A stretch of DNA of 64,000 bases from Falciphora oryzae. Its lineage: Eukaryota; Ascomycota; Sordariomycetes; Magnaporthales; Magnaporthaceae. The translations under genes were made by a program, and so were the position numbers. The notes under the pieces are model-generated. The model saw nothing but the letters and a program-made list of their open reading frames with translations, was not told where the DNA came from and did not search any database. Location of the stretch: positions 476,324 to 540,323 of the forward strand of contig JNVV01000010.1 of NCBI GenBank assembly GCA_000733355.1, written 5' to 3'. Shown in pieces: positions 11,157-22,621 of the stretch (the stretch's first letter is position 1; the number at the start of each line of letters is the position of its first letter).

Positions 11157-13326
11157 ATGCCGGGCTCAAGCGACAAGGCCCTCATCCCGAGGATGCAGGC
11201 CAAGGGGCCCTTCTCGATCGAGGTCCCTGGCGCGCCAGATATCCCCGGCGAGACGAAGCCGCGCCGCCACCCCCAGGCCGCCACCGAGCTCTTCTCAAGG
11301 CCCGCGCCCAACATCTCCACCATCTACGAGCTCGTCCGCGTCGGCGTCGAGAAGTTCGGCAACGCAAAGTGCGTCGGCTCCCGCAAGCTCGTCCGCACCC
11401 ACCAGGAGACCAAGAAGATCAAGAAGGTTGTCGACGGCAAGGAGACCGAGGTCGACAAGCAATGGACCTACTTCGAGCTCTCGGGCTACGAGTACCTGTC
11501 GTACAATGAGTACGAGCGCCTGATGCTCGACCTCGGCTCCGGCCTGCGCAAGCTCGGTCTCGTCGCCGGCGACCGTCTGCACATCTTCGCTGCCACCTCG
11601 CAGTTCTGGCTGGCCATGTCCCACGGCGCCGGCTCACAGTCCATGCCCATCGTCACCGCCTACGACACCCTCGGCGAGGAGGGCCTGAGGCACTCCATGG
11701 TCGCCACCAAGGCCAAGGCCATCTTCCTCGACCCCCACCTGCTGCCCACGCTCAGCAATGTCCTGAAGGACGCCACCGAGGTCCAGCATGTCATCTGGAA
11801 CACCCAGAACAAGATCAAGCAGGAGCACGCCGACAAGCTCAAGGAGGCATACCCCCACATCAACCTGATCAGTCTCGACGACCTCATCAAGCTCGGCAAA
11901 GAGAACCCCGTTGACCCCGTCCCGCCCAAGCCCGAGGATCTCTGCTGCATCATGTACACTTCGGGCTCCACCGGAACCCCTAAGGGCGTGCCCCTCAAGC
12001 ACAGCAACGTTGTTGGAGCCGTTGCCGGTGTTGGTGTTGTTGTCGGACCCTTTGTCGGTCCTGGCGATGGTGTTCTGACCTATCTTCCCGCGGCCCACAT
12101 TCTCGAGTTTGTCTTCGAGAACGCGGCACTCCATTGGGGCGCCACCCTGGGCTACGGCAACCCCAAGACCCTCTCCGACGCGTCGGTTCGCAACTGCAAC
12201 GGTGACATCAAGGAGTTCAAGCCGACAGTCCTTGTCGGTGTCCCCGCCGTTTGGGAGAACGTGAAGAAGGGCATTATCGGCAAGGTCAATGCCGGCAGCC
12301 CTGTGGTGCGCAACCTCTTCTGGGGCGCCATGTCCATGAAGACTGGCCTGATGAGCACGGGTCTGCCCGGCTCGGGCGTCCTGGATTCGGTCGTGTTCAA
12401 GAAGATCAAGGAGGCCACGGGCGGCAAGATGAGGCTTTGCATGAACGGTGGCGGCCCCGTCGCCAAGGAGACGCAGCGCTTCATTTCGATGGCCATCTGC
12501 CCCATGATTATCGGATACGGCCTGACGGAGACGACTGCCATGGGCACCCTCCAGAACCCCCTGGAGTGGTCGATCGACACGATGGGCGCCATGCCCGGCT
12601 CGGTCGAAATGAAGCTTGTCGACTTCCCCGACGCAGGCTACTACGCAACCAACAAGCCCAATCCCCAGGGCGAGGTTTGGCTGCGCGGTCCCACCGTCAT
12701 GAGCGGCTACTATGAGAACGAGAAGGAGACGGCCGAGGCGTTGACCGAGGACGGCTGGTTCAAGACGGGAGACATTGGCGAGTTCTTCCCCAACGGCCAC
12801 CTGAAGCTCATTGACCGCAAGAAGAACCTCATCAAGACGCTCAACGGAGAGTACATCGCGCTCGAGAAGCTCGAGTCCATCTACCGATCCACTCCCGTGG
12901 TTGGCAACATCTGCTGCTACGCCGACGACTCCAAGACGAAGCCGATCGCTCTCATTGTGCCCATGGAACCGGCGCTGAAGAAGATTGCTGCCTCAGTCGG
13001 CGTCGAAGGCCACCTCGAGGAGCTCGTGCACAACAAGAAGGTCAACAGCGCCGTGCTCAAGGAGCTGCAGAGCCAGGGTCGGCAGGGCGGCCTTTCGGGC
13101 GTTGAGATCATTGACGGCGTCGTGCTGTCGGACGAGGAGTGGACCCCTCAGAACGTGAGTGACAACAAACCCAAAGTTTTATATCCGCTTCAGAAAACCG
13201 GATTCTAACCATTTTTTTTTCTTGGTCATATAGGGACTCGTCACTGCCGCGCAGAAGCTCAACCGCAGGGGCATCCTTCAGAAATACAAGAAAGAGGTTG
13301 CTGTTGCGTACGGCGACTCGAACTAG
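11157..13326 (+). CDS. FAA1: Long-chain fatty-acid--CoA ligase (Faa1/Faa4 type)
   Basis: Activates long-chain fatty acids to acyl-CoA through an acyl-adenylate, for lipid synthesis, import and beta-oxidation. Exons 11157-13154 and 13234-13326 give 696 residues (yeast Faa1 has 700). The ATP-binding loop YTSGSTGTPKG starts at Y267. GYGLTET and the GWFKTGDIGEF and DRKKNLIKT segments complete the adenylate-forming motifs. The final exon encodes GLVTAAQKLNRRGI and ends YGDSN, with no SKL-type peroxisomal signal, so a lipid droplet/ER/cytosolic enzyme is more likely than a peroxisomal one. The intron starts GTGAGT and ends ATATAG. If it were retained, translation would stop at 13208 with a different 18-residue tail. 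Codon usage is strongly C-ending, as in highly expressed fungal genes. Confidence 0.93.
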
Positions 13327-14261
13327 ACGACGGAGCCATTGGTTCTCGTTCTGGGGCAGTCGCCCTGTTGCCACGATATTATAGTTGGAGACGAGCCTTT
13401 TTATGTTGATGCTTTATGCGTATTTTTCTGATGTGGTTCTGTTTCTGGTTTCGTTGCTGGTTTTGCTTTTTGTTTTGTTCTTTGGTTCGGAATATCCAAG
13501 GAGGAAGGCGTTGCAGAATACCAACACTATGATCGTAAGCCCTAAAGGTCTTTTGTCTGGTCTTTTGAACTTTTTTTTTTTTTTTTTTTTTTCGGGGCGG
13601 TTTTGAATTCAGACATCCCAAGAGGACTATAAAGAGACTTTTTCTTTCTTCTAACTCACTTTTACAGTGCTCTTGATATCCAAGATATGACGGGTTCCGT
13701 TTCCGTGTTACAGCCGATAGTATGTATCGAGAAGTGGACTCAATATGGTTACACCCTCAATGTGATTGGACCTCTCATAAAGGCCAGTTCCTAAGGGTTT
13801 CATACATATCACTTATAGACCGGCGCACAGAAGGGATGGGGTTGAGCCAGGCTATCTAAGTTAACATGCCCGCGAACTCGCTCGTCTTTGGCCTTGTTAT
13901 GCCCCTTTTCACGGCGCCTCTGTGAGCAGAAAAAGAGTAGGAATGGATAGGAGAAACAGGTCTTAAGGGAGGATATACAAACAGCCCGAAAAAAAAAGCG
14001 ACAAAGAGGGACAGGCACAACAAGGAGAATCAGCTCCGCATCATTTCGTTATCCATCCAGGAGCTTTGGGAATTGGTGGGTGAAGGTTTTCGTAAGTGGA
14101 TTCCCCGCCGATGCGTCGGACAACAAGGGTCTGTCGCCGGGAAGGTTTCGGGGAATCGCTGGTTTTTGGGAGCTTGGGGGAAAGCAGTACAAGGGGAAAA
14201 TGGACGCCGTCAAGGATTAGGAGGGTCTTTAGGGGAGGGATGAGGGAGTGAGCCAGCTTTT
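13327..14261. other. Convergent 3' region with poly(T)
   Basis: Lies between the ends of the acyl-CoA synthetase (plus) and calcium sensor (minus) genes. Holds a T run of about 22 at 13571-13592, probably in the synthetase 3' UTR. No gene seen. Confidence 0.5.
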
Positions 14262-15540
14262 TTAGACTAGGCCGTCGTAGAGCGACAGGGCGGACACGAT
14301 GGTCTCGTCCCTCTTGCTGCCCTCCTTGAACTCCTCCATGTCCAAGCTGCCGTTCTCGTCCTTGTCCATCATGCGGAAGATCTTGCGCACCCTCTTCTCG
14401 GGTGTGTCCTCGTCCTCGGGGAGTTTGACCATGGACCCGACCTGTGTTGGACGCGGCGCGAAGAAAGGGGCGCGCGAGCGAAAGTGTCAGCCAGAATAAG
14501 AATTATAGAGCAGCTTTGCGGGGCGGGCTGGCGGGGGTGGGCTTTTTGTTTCGTACCATCTTGTAGATGGCCTCGACAATCTGCAACATCTCGTCGTAGC
14601 TGATCTTGCCGTCGCCGTCGATGTCGTAGAGCTGGAAGGCCCAATCCAGCTTGTCCTCCATCTTGCCGCGGCTGGTGACGCTCAGGGCCACGATGAACTC
14701 CTTGAAGTCGATCGTGCCGGACTTATCGCTGTCGAACACGTTGAAGACATAGTCGGCAAATGATGATGGATCGCCAAACGGGAAGAACTGCCGGTAGATC
14801 TTCTGGAACTCCTCCTTGGTCAGCGTCCCCGAGGGACAGTCCTTAAGGAAGCCTGTGATGTTGGTGCGAGTCGGCTGTAAGCGTCAGCCGGGTATTTGAT
14901 CGAGCGTTCGTTGGTGGGGGGTTTCTTTCCGTCCCGGTATCTCGTTTGTCTCGTAGATCGTCTCCTCCTCCTCTTGACATTATTGCCGAGACTGCCGCCC
15001 GCCCGCACTCCACTCCCATCTCTAGCTCACGGCGTCTGGTCGCGTGCCGCAGACGTCTGACCAAGGAGCGAGCCGGCGGGCGAGGGGGCGGAGGCGGGGG
15101 GCGGCCATTGGGAGCAGCAGGGGCAGCAGCAACAGCAATGCAGAGCAGATAACGGCAGGGCAGGGACAGGCAACGCACCCTTGTACCATTGTTGCAGCTC
15201 CTTCTTGTCGAAATGTGTCGACTTCTGCAGTTCGGCCAGCTGCTCTTGCGAGAGCTTCGACTGTCTGCGATGGGGCGGGCGTTTGTTAGTCAATCAGCCC
15301 TCCCCCTGCTCCACTGCTGCCGCCGCCATCGGCGTCGCCATTCTCCTTCCTTGGCTCTTCGGTGATGCTGTGCGATAACGGTGCGATACATGTCCCTCTG
15401 CGTGTCCTCTCTTGCTCTCGCATCCGGTCCATTGAGTCGTCGCGACGCGCGCGCGGATAGCACGAAAAAGGAGGTTGGCGCAATGGGCAATGCAAGCGGC
15501 GGGTGCTGGTGTAAGGTCAGGCGACTCACGATTTACCCAT
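14262..15540 (-). CDS. NCS1: Neuronal calcium sensor 1 / frequenin
   Basis: EF-hand calcium sensor of the Frq1/NCS-1 family. The family activates phosphatidylinositol 4-kinase Pik1 and, in fungi, contributes to calcium tolerance and growth. Exons on the minus strand: 15540-15530, 15264-15179, 14852-14557 and 14441-14262, 190 residues, exactly the family length. Exon 1 codes only 11 nt (MGKS split), placing the N-myristoylation glycine at residue 2 (MGKSQSKLS). EF1 (about 36-47) is degenerate with the family CPSG. EF2 starts at D73, EF3 at D109 and EF4 at D157, each with canonical acidic ligands. The C-terminus SLYDGLV closes on the family hydrophobic tail. The tiny first exon is a conserved difficulty for gene finders in this family. 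Confidence 0.95.
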
Positions 15541-16877
15541 ATCAAACAGTCACAACCGAATGCGGGCACGGGGGAAAGGGGAGGTTCTGCCAAGCTACCC
15601 TGGGCGGCCGCGGCGTGCAGGAAGAGGCAGAGGTCGTGTCGTCGAGTCGGGGGCGGGGCAGCGACGTGTGTGGTCTAGTTCGATTTTCAGGTAGATTGGT
15701 TTGTTGTTGTTGTTTTTATTTTGTTCTGTTTCGTGCTTGGGGAAAAGAAAAATGGTTTCGCTCGGTCGATGCGGTTGAATGAAACGGCAAGAGGGAGTGA
15801 GCGTTGTTTATTTTTGTCTCCGAGGCGGCAAGGCAAGGTGGGCGTGTCCCGAGTCGCAGGGAGAAATGAGGGGTTTGCGACGTGACAGGCGATGCGAAGC
15901 AGGGACCCTCTATGGCGAAGCGGACCGTGGGGAAGCAGGCGGTTTGTGGGCAGGGGACCCCGACGTCACACGCGTGCCTGGTTCGTATTGCAGAAGAAGT
16001 CTTGAGAGCGGACGGCGGCCGAGGTGAGCGCAGGCGTCGTGGGCAGGTCGTCAATTCTCCAATCCAGAAAAAAAAAAAAAAAAAAAAGGGGCAAACGGAG
16101 GATGGACTGGAGATGATGCAGCTGGTGGAGGCCAGATGGGATGGTGGTGTGGCCAAGTGGGCTTGCTGGCGAACTGTTGGCGGGCAGTCCTGGGCCTACC
16201 AAGGTGCTGGACAGCCTACAACGAGCTATGCATATCACCATCCATGAAATAAATCCCCGCCAATTGGGGATCCAATGGGGTCAGGTCGCACAAGCTGACG
16301 CGGGCGCGTGAATCCTCCCCCATGCGGCAGACTTTAGATTAGCACAACCGAGCTCCTTCTTATTGCGACCTCACGAGGTCCTAGCCACGCGACAGAGGCT
16401 TTTTTTTTTTTTTCTTCTTCTTCTTAAGAAGATACAAGGTCCCGTGCGTGTGCGTGCGTGCGGCGCCGGAGAGAGAGGCTGAGGCTGACAAACGCATTTC
16501 CAACTTGATGACGCTGCCAAGAAGTAGCTTGGTGGGTCGTGGAGAGGTCCCGCCGTCCTTTTTACTCTCTTGGCTCGCCACAACAACAAAAGAACAACAC
16601 GCTCTTGAACATCAGAGAAGAAAAGCCATATCTGGCCAAGAGGATTTCCCCCCCAACCTTGCTGATCGTTTCCAGCAGTCAGACAAGACCAACGTTGCCG
16701 CATACCAGGCGGCGAGTCTAGCCCTCCCCAAAACCCAAACATGGCGCTCTGATTGGCCGGCCGACTCTCGTGTGATATGTCCAGAAGCGGAGATGTCACT
16801 TAGATGCGTGGAAAGGGGCTGTGCAAAAAAAGAAAAAAAGCATGACCATCAAAGTGGAAAACGGGCATGGATGGATC
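15541..16877. promoter_or_regulatory. NCS1 upstream region
   Basis: 1.3 kb between the NCS1 start and the end of the hemerythrin gene (both minus). Contains an A run at 16068-16087 and a T-rich tract near 16400-16430. No supported coding region. Confidence 0.4.
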
Positions 16878-17112
16878 TTACGCAAACGGCAGCTCTCTCG
16901 GGTTCCCCCGGTCGTCGCACGGCGAGAACCTCCACCAGCTCTTGTGCTTTAGCACAAACACCCACCAGAAGACGAGCCCCACGATCCACGGCGGCTCTGG
17001 CCACCACGCGAAAACCCCCGCCTCGAAGTCCTTGTGGTGGTGGTGCAGCGCGAACGGGAGAGCGATCGTCTTTGTGGGGTGAAAGAGGAGCTGCGTGATA
17101 GCAATGTACGCA

Positions 17113-17145
<33 letters not shown>

Positions 17146-17987
17146 GCGGCAGCAGGCAGGCAGGATAAAACACCCAGCAACGCCAGCACCAACGCTCACC
17201 TTGACCGTCAGCTGCTTGCTGTCCTCGCTCAGTATCCGCGCCGACAGCTCCTTGTGCCACGCCGCCCAGTCCAGGCGGTCCTCGTACCTATCCAGCGCCA
17301 GCAGCGTCCCGATCTCGTTCCCGAGGTGGCCCAGCAGCGCCGGCAGGAACCCCTCCAGCGCCCTCTTGACCTCGGCCCCCTGTACCTCTCCCTGCCGCCC
17401 TCGAGGACGCCCTGCAGGTGCCGCTGGTAGTCCTCGAGCCCGCCGTGGAAGGCCCGGTGCTGCTCCACGTTGGCGCCCATGAGCCCGGCGCCCCGGCCGC
17501 CTCCTCGATCGCGGGGAACATGGTCGTCTCCTCGATGCCGTGGTGACTGTTTACTGCGGCGCACCACGACAGGCAGTAGTTGACAAAGTCCGGGATGGCG
17601 TCCGGGTCGCCTTCGACCTTTTCGCATTGGGGGTACATGCTGTTGGCTCTGTGCTTTGGGGGTTGGGGCTTTAGTGATCCGCTTGTTGCAGCTCCCCTCT
17701 CCCTGGCTACGGTGGATAGTGCGAGGAAGCAAGAAGGAGCACGCGGAGCCAGCCTACCCTCGGATGAGAAGATTGTGAACGAGAATCATCTCCTGGACCT
17801 GGGCATGATATCCCTTGACCTTTCCATCCTCCTAGAGCCCACGGTTTGTCAGACAGCAGCTCCAAACCTGGGTAAGCAGCCAGGTATATTGTGAATACGG
17901 CCGTCTTTGCCTCACCGCCCTGGATAGTCTATCACCGGGAATGAGCTTGTAAGGGCCGTCTGCCCACGGTTTTGCGGCGGTCGCCAT
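16878..17987 (-). pseudogene. Hemerythrin (HHE) domain protein with two apparent 1-nt frameshifts
   Basis: Fungal hemerythrin-like protein with a C-terminal hydrophobic segment. Exons on the minus strand: 17987-17916 (MATAAKPWADGPYKL), 17831-17758, 17648-17200 and 17090-16878. Diiron-ligand-type motifs are visible: HHGIEE, then EQHRAFH, then LLGHLGNEI. The last exon adds PPWIVGLVFWWVFVLKHKSWW, a probable membrane segment. Within exon 3 the frame must change twice, each as if one base were missing: at 17481-17500 (after FPAIEEA, before GLMGANVEQH) and at 17387-17400 (before EVQGAEVKRALEGF). Adding exactly two bases makes the exon phases and the last junction consistent, for about 269 residues. 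Both sites are G/C homopolymer-rich, so assembly indels in an intact gene are as likely as a true pseudogene. Confidence 0.75.
17114..17143. repeat. (TAA)10 microsatellite in hemerythrin intron 3
   Basis: Perfect trinucleotide repeat within the intron 17091-17199 of the minus-strand hemerythrin gene (TTA on the sense strand). Confidence 0.9.
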
Positions 17988-18851
17988 CTGCGCGACGAGG
18001 GTTGGCTCGAAGAGTGACGTCTGTTTTTGTGTGCTTATGCTTTCACACGATAAACAACGTCTAAACTCAAGGGGCTCATTGGGCGGTGTTATATACACCA
18101 TCTACGGCCCCGCCTGTAATCAAGCTTACTGAAGGCCCACGATATACCAGGAAGCTGGACACGTTGGGTCTGAGACCTTCCTTCATCCTGCATACCCAGC
18201 TTGTCAGTGTATAATCGCTTACAGATGGTTGGCCCCGGGTGCGGTGAGGATGTTCGAAGGATCAGTTGCCCCGTCTGCTGGTGCTGGTCTTTGCTTGCTT
18301 GCATGCGCGTGGTACAAGAAGTGGCTCTTGAATCAAGGTTAATCTCACCTCCTTATCCCCTTCCGCTCGTGGGTCGCCGTCATCTTCGCCACACTGGGCT
18401 AGTCGCCCTTCACACATTCATGACAATGGGTGGCCTTGCATGAGACAAACAACGGGCGAAAACAACACATCCAATTCCTCGAATATCTTGCCTGTGTACA
18501 TCTCTTGGATCTGCCACCGCCCGCTATCAACATTGTTCCTCCCACTCGCAAGCCATGTCAGCAAAAAAATAATGCTCCTCCTTCGCCAATATTGCCCCAC
18601 CAAAAAAAAGAGAGGAGGGAGCAGAAAACCCCGACAACGCCATGGCTATGACACATACATGATATTGAAAAGAAAAGGCATGCTTTGTTGTAAATGCCCT
18701 CATTATCGGTTAAACCATCCATCCACCCGTCCGGTCGGCATCAATAAAGTAAAACATCATCCATGACGGCCCCTGTCCAGGTCGATGCCAAGCGAGAAAG
18801 AAAGCAGGCGTCCCAAGAGTGGTCCTATTAATATCCAGGGGCTCCCCCTTT
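17988..18851. promoter_or_regulatory. Hemerythrin upstream region / CDC45 3' region
   Basis: 864 bp between the hemerythrin start and the CDC45 stop, both minus strand. Only short open frames without domains. No repeat or RNA gene recognised. Confidence 0.4.
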
Positions 18852-20797
18852 TCATCCCACGACCGCCTTCATGCTCAGACTCTCCAGGAACCCGCCGAGG
18901 TCCTCCTTCTTGACCTCGACAACGCAGTGCTCGAAGCTGTCGATCCTCACCCGCGCGTTGGTCTCGCCCACCACGTCCTGGAACGCGTTTCCGAACCTGT
19001 TGAGGCCGTGGCCCCTCTCCTTGGGCGCGTCGTCGTCGTCATCGTCGCTGTCGTCGTCTTCCGAGTCGGAGCCGCCGTCCGAGCCCTCTGACTCGGTCTC
19101 GTCTTCTTCTTCTCCGCCCCCTGCCGCCGCCGCTGCCGCCCGCTTGGCCGCCTTCTTCTCCTCGCGCACCTTCTCCTTGGCCCTGCGGCTCTCCTCGCGG
19201 GCCTTGGCCTTTGCCGCTTTCGCCTCGGCCTTCTTCTTCTTGTCCGCCAGCAGGTCCGCATCGCCCAGGGCACCGGCCCCTCCGCCACCGCCAGTGCCAA
19301 CCACGATGTAGACGCCCCGCTTCTCGTCTAGGGACGCCGCTACCAGCGGCGTCCCCTTCCCGCCGTTGCTAAGCTTTCCCGTAGTGTCCTTCTCCTGCTC
19401 TGCGAGCGCCTCGCCGATCCACAAAGCCAGTTTTGTCAAAGCTCCTGGGTGGTTGAATACGGCCGCGTCAGGGCTGTCTTTGACGATGCACATGCGGAAC
19501 GCGCGCAAGTGCGAGATTTGCTTCTTCTTCAGCAGCGTTGTGCCCGTGTTGAAGATTGCCCTGTGGAGGAACTGGGCAGTGGGCAGTCCTTGCTTGAGAG
19601 CTTCGATACTGTTCATGAGAAACGTGGGTCAGTACAACATCTTTACAGCAGCGCGCAGGGGGTGATGCCAGCAGGGGAAAGAACATACTCCTCGAGCGCA
19701 TCGTACGCCTCCCAGAACCGCGGGATCCACTCTTCGCTCTGCATCTCCAGGTGGTTGTCTTCGGGGTCCTGGTACAGCTGCGAGGATCCTCCGTCCCCAG
19801 ACGCGGACGAGGAAGATGCGGCGGCGTGCTTGCCAACCTCGAGCAGAGCACCGATAACGACGCCGACGTCCTGGGCGCTCAGGGTGGCGCGCCAGCCCCA
19901 GCTCCGCACGAAGCCCCAGCCGTCCTTGGCGCCGGCGCGGTCCCTGCCGTCCGTGTCGATGGTGGGCACCATGTCGTCGAGGTTGTACAGCGAGGCGTAC
20001 TTGAGCAGCTTGACGCGGAGCTCGCGCTTGAGCACCATGTCCATGTGCGTGTAGCTCTGCTTGCACTGGACGAGACTAACGCCCATCTTGGCGAACAGCT
20101 TGTGCAGCCGCTTCAGCCCCGTCTCGCTCCACATCTTGAGTCGCGAGAAGAGGTAGGGAGAGTGCAGCATGCTGTCGTAGAGGCTCCAGTGCCTGATGAG
20201 CAGGAACTTGGGCTCGGGCGAAAGCCGGATGCTCGTGTCCTCGGGGCTGCGCGCCGTCGTCGGTATGATGCCCTGGCCCTCGGTCGACACCTTGCCCGTG
20301 CTGCCGCCCATCTCGGGCGGGTTCAGGCGCCGCACCTCGTCGCGCAGGAGCTGCCGTATGCGCGCCCCACGCATCCCGAGCCACCCCGACGCCAGCCTAG
20401 CCTCGGAGCTCCGCGCTGGCACGGCCACACCGGCCGACGATCGCCCGTAGAGCTCCATGGACGTGACTCCCACGATGGTGAGCCATAGTAGATCGTTGTC
20501 CTCCCGGCCGAGCTCTGAGGCCAGCGAGTAGATCATCGAGGACACAGGCTCCGAGTACGACGTGCCCAGACGGTAGTATTTGCGGAGCGTGCCCTCCTTT
20601 TCCCGCCGCAGGCGCAGCAGCTGCCGCCTCATTTTGCGCGCTGACGGCGGTTTTGGAGGTTGCGCCCCTGATGGAGGCTCGTTCGGGTCGCTGGAGGAGA
20701 AGACGGCCGAGTCCTGAAGGGAGATCAAGCCCCGCCGCTCTGGGCGTGTAGGTGATTCGGGAATCGAGCTCGACTGGACGAAGCAGCACGATTAGAA

Positions 20798-20840
<43 letters not shown>

Positions 20841-21675
20841 GCGCACACACATACATATGCATATGAATAGGGGAAAAACAAAAATGCCGTCTTACCGAAT
20901 TGCTCCTGCGCCTTTGCCTGGGCCTGTCATCGTCGCCACTGTCCTCCTCGTCGTCCTGGTCTGACCAAGACTTGCGCTTTTGCCCCGCACGAACCGGCTC
21001 CTCGTCCCCACCGTCGTCATCGTCCTCGGAATCGCTGTGGTCTAAATCCTCACCGTCGTCTTCGACATCAGGCATGTCCACCAGCGCCATATACGCATCC
21101 CGCTCTTGGTTGAGCCCGTCCTCGATGTCCCCGTCATCAAACACAACTATGCCGCCCTTGGAGGGGCTGAACGAGTGCGATATGCGGCCGCTGGAGACGC
21201 CGGGAGGGGCACGGGCACTGTAGGAGACGCGAGCCCCGCCCTCGGCCGCCTCGGGCTCCAGGGGGAAGCCGCCAAAGACGTTGCCGAGGTTCCAGGGGCG
21301 GTGCGAGTCGATGACCCAGACCTCGACGCCGCCGTAGGGGGCCTCGTCGTCGCCCTCGGGCTCGAGCCCCAGCATGGCGCCGAGGTCGACGGTGCCGCCG
21401 ACGCCGAGGCAGACGACGACGCCGCCGGAGCCGCCGCGGGACTCCATCATGGGGCTTACGAGCTCGCGGCCGACGCGCTCGAGGTCGGCGTAGCCGGCGA
21501 CGGGTTGGATCTTGTGTGGGATGTAGTCATGCTTGAGCAGGCGCGTCAGGATGCGGCATGCGCAGAGGGCGTCGGGCTCGAGGGCGACGAGGAGCAGCAC
21601 GGGCGGGGCGAGGGCGTGCCGCGTCTTCTGCAGGTGCAGGTAGAGCTTGGAGATGAGGGAGCGCGGGAGATGCAT
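18852..21675 (-). CDS. CDC45: DNA replication initiation factor CDC45
   Basis: Component of the CMG replicative helicase (Cdc45-Mcm2-7-GINS), nuclear. Exons on the minus strand: 21675-20896, 20773-19689 and 19608-18852, 873 residues. The N-terminus MHLPRSLISKLYLHLQK leads into VALEPDALCACRILTRLLK and the DHH-phosphoesterase-like GVGGTVDLG. A long acidic insert (Asp/Glu/Ser-rich) precedes the basic PRQRRRSNS at the exon 1 end. The diagnostic YYRLGTSYSEPVSS and LGREDNDLLWLTIVG segments are in exon 2. The C-terminal domain carries another acidic, Lys/Arg/Ala coiled-coil-like insert, making it longer than yeast Cdc45 (650). An upstream extension to 21792 begins at TTG, so I chose the first ATG, which also matches the family start. 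Intron 1 contains a long TG repeat. Confidence 0.93.
20801..20838. repeat. (CA)19 microsatellite in CDC45 intron 1
   Basis: Thirty-eight uninterrupted bases of CA between the GTAAGA donor (20895) and CCAG acceptor (20774-20777 area) of CDC45 intron 1. The sense strand reads (TG)n. Confidence 0.9.
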
Positions 21676-22621
21676 GTCGGCCGGGCTGGATCTGTACGTG
21701 TAGTCGTCGTCGTCGTCGTCGTCAGGGGTCGTGTGCTGGCGAGACTCATGTCCTGCTGTGCGGCGCTGGCGAGCCCTTCTCTCCCTATCCAAGCCTTGCC
21801 GCCGAGAAGCAAGCGGGCAAGAGCTCGGGAGGCAACGCGAGATGCTGCAGCGTGGGCAATCAAGACAGACAGAAACGGGGTGGTATCACCGTCAGGTCAG
21901 GCCGGGACTGGAGGCAACGCCAGGTGCCCGTGATTGCAGCTGAGGTATGTACCTATGCAAGATAGTTATGGGGGAAAATAAAAAGAAGACGGTAACTATA
22001 AACAAACTCTCCATGCCCTAAATGCTTGTCTGGGTAAAAATGAGCCTGGCATCCAGTGTTGGCAGGCGTGGTGACGGCGGTGGCAGAGTTGGTAGAGAGA
22101 CAGGGGGGACCCGCTTATTATCTTTTGATGGGTTGGCGGTCAATTGATGTTGTGCCAGATACGCGTTTTGCGGAGCCACAAGACGCGACTGGCGTGTGCT
22201 GACCTGGAGCGCGATGGCTCGCCAGGTGGGGTCGGTGGGGGACCCAGGCGGCCTAAGCCTAACGGGGGCCATTAACTGGATTAGGAAACCCCGTGTCATT
22301 TGCTCGGCGCGTCCCGCTGGGCAACCATTGTGCCATTATCATCATCCAAGTTTCAACCAATGCCCTTTTCCACCTAGGTACTTTTTCTCTCTTTCTTATT
22401 CTTCCTCGCGACATGTTTCGGCTCAAGTTCCCTGAGAATACTCTCTTTTCCTTCGTTACGCTGGCTCCATGGACATGTGTTGCCCCCCCGGAAAGAGCAA
22501 ATGGACACGGATGTGAATCGAGTCATTTATTGGCCTCGCTGATTGGACATGATTTTACTCCCACCAGATACCCCTGCCCCTCATCCGTCTTGACTGTTCT
22601 CTCTCCCTTCCCCCGTCATCC
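21676..22621. promoter_or_regulatory. CDC45 upstream region
   Basis: 946 bp between the CDC45 start and the methyltransferase stop. No supported gene. I looked for an MluI cell-cycle box (ACGCGT) by eye and found none that I would call. Confidence 0.4.
21703..21723. repeat. (GTC)7 in CDC45 leader
   Basis: Trinucleotide repeat just upstream of the CDC45 ATG on the minus strand (GAC sense), most likely in the 5' UTR. Confidence 0.8.

Noticed and set aside
11634..12800. 388-codon minus frame opposite the acyl-CoA synthetase
   Set aside because: Mirror of a strongly biased coding strand; no recognisable protein family.
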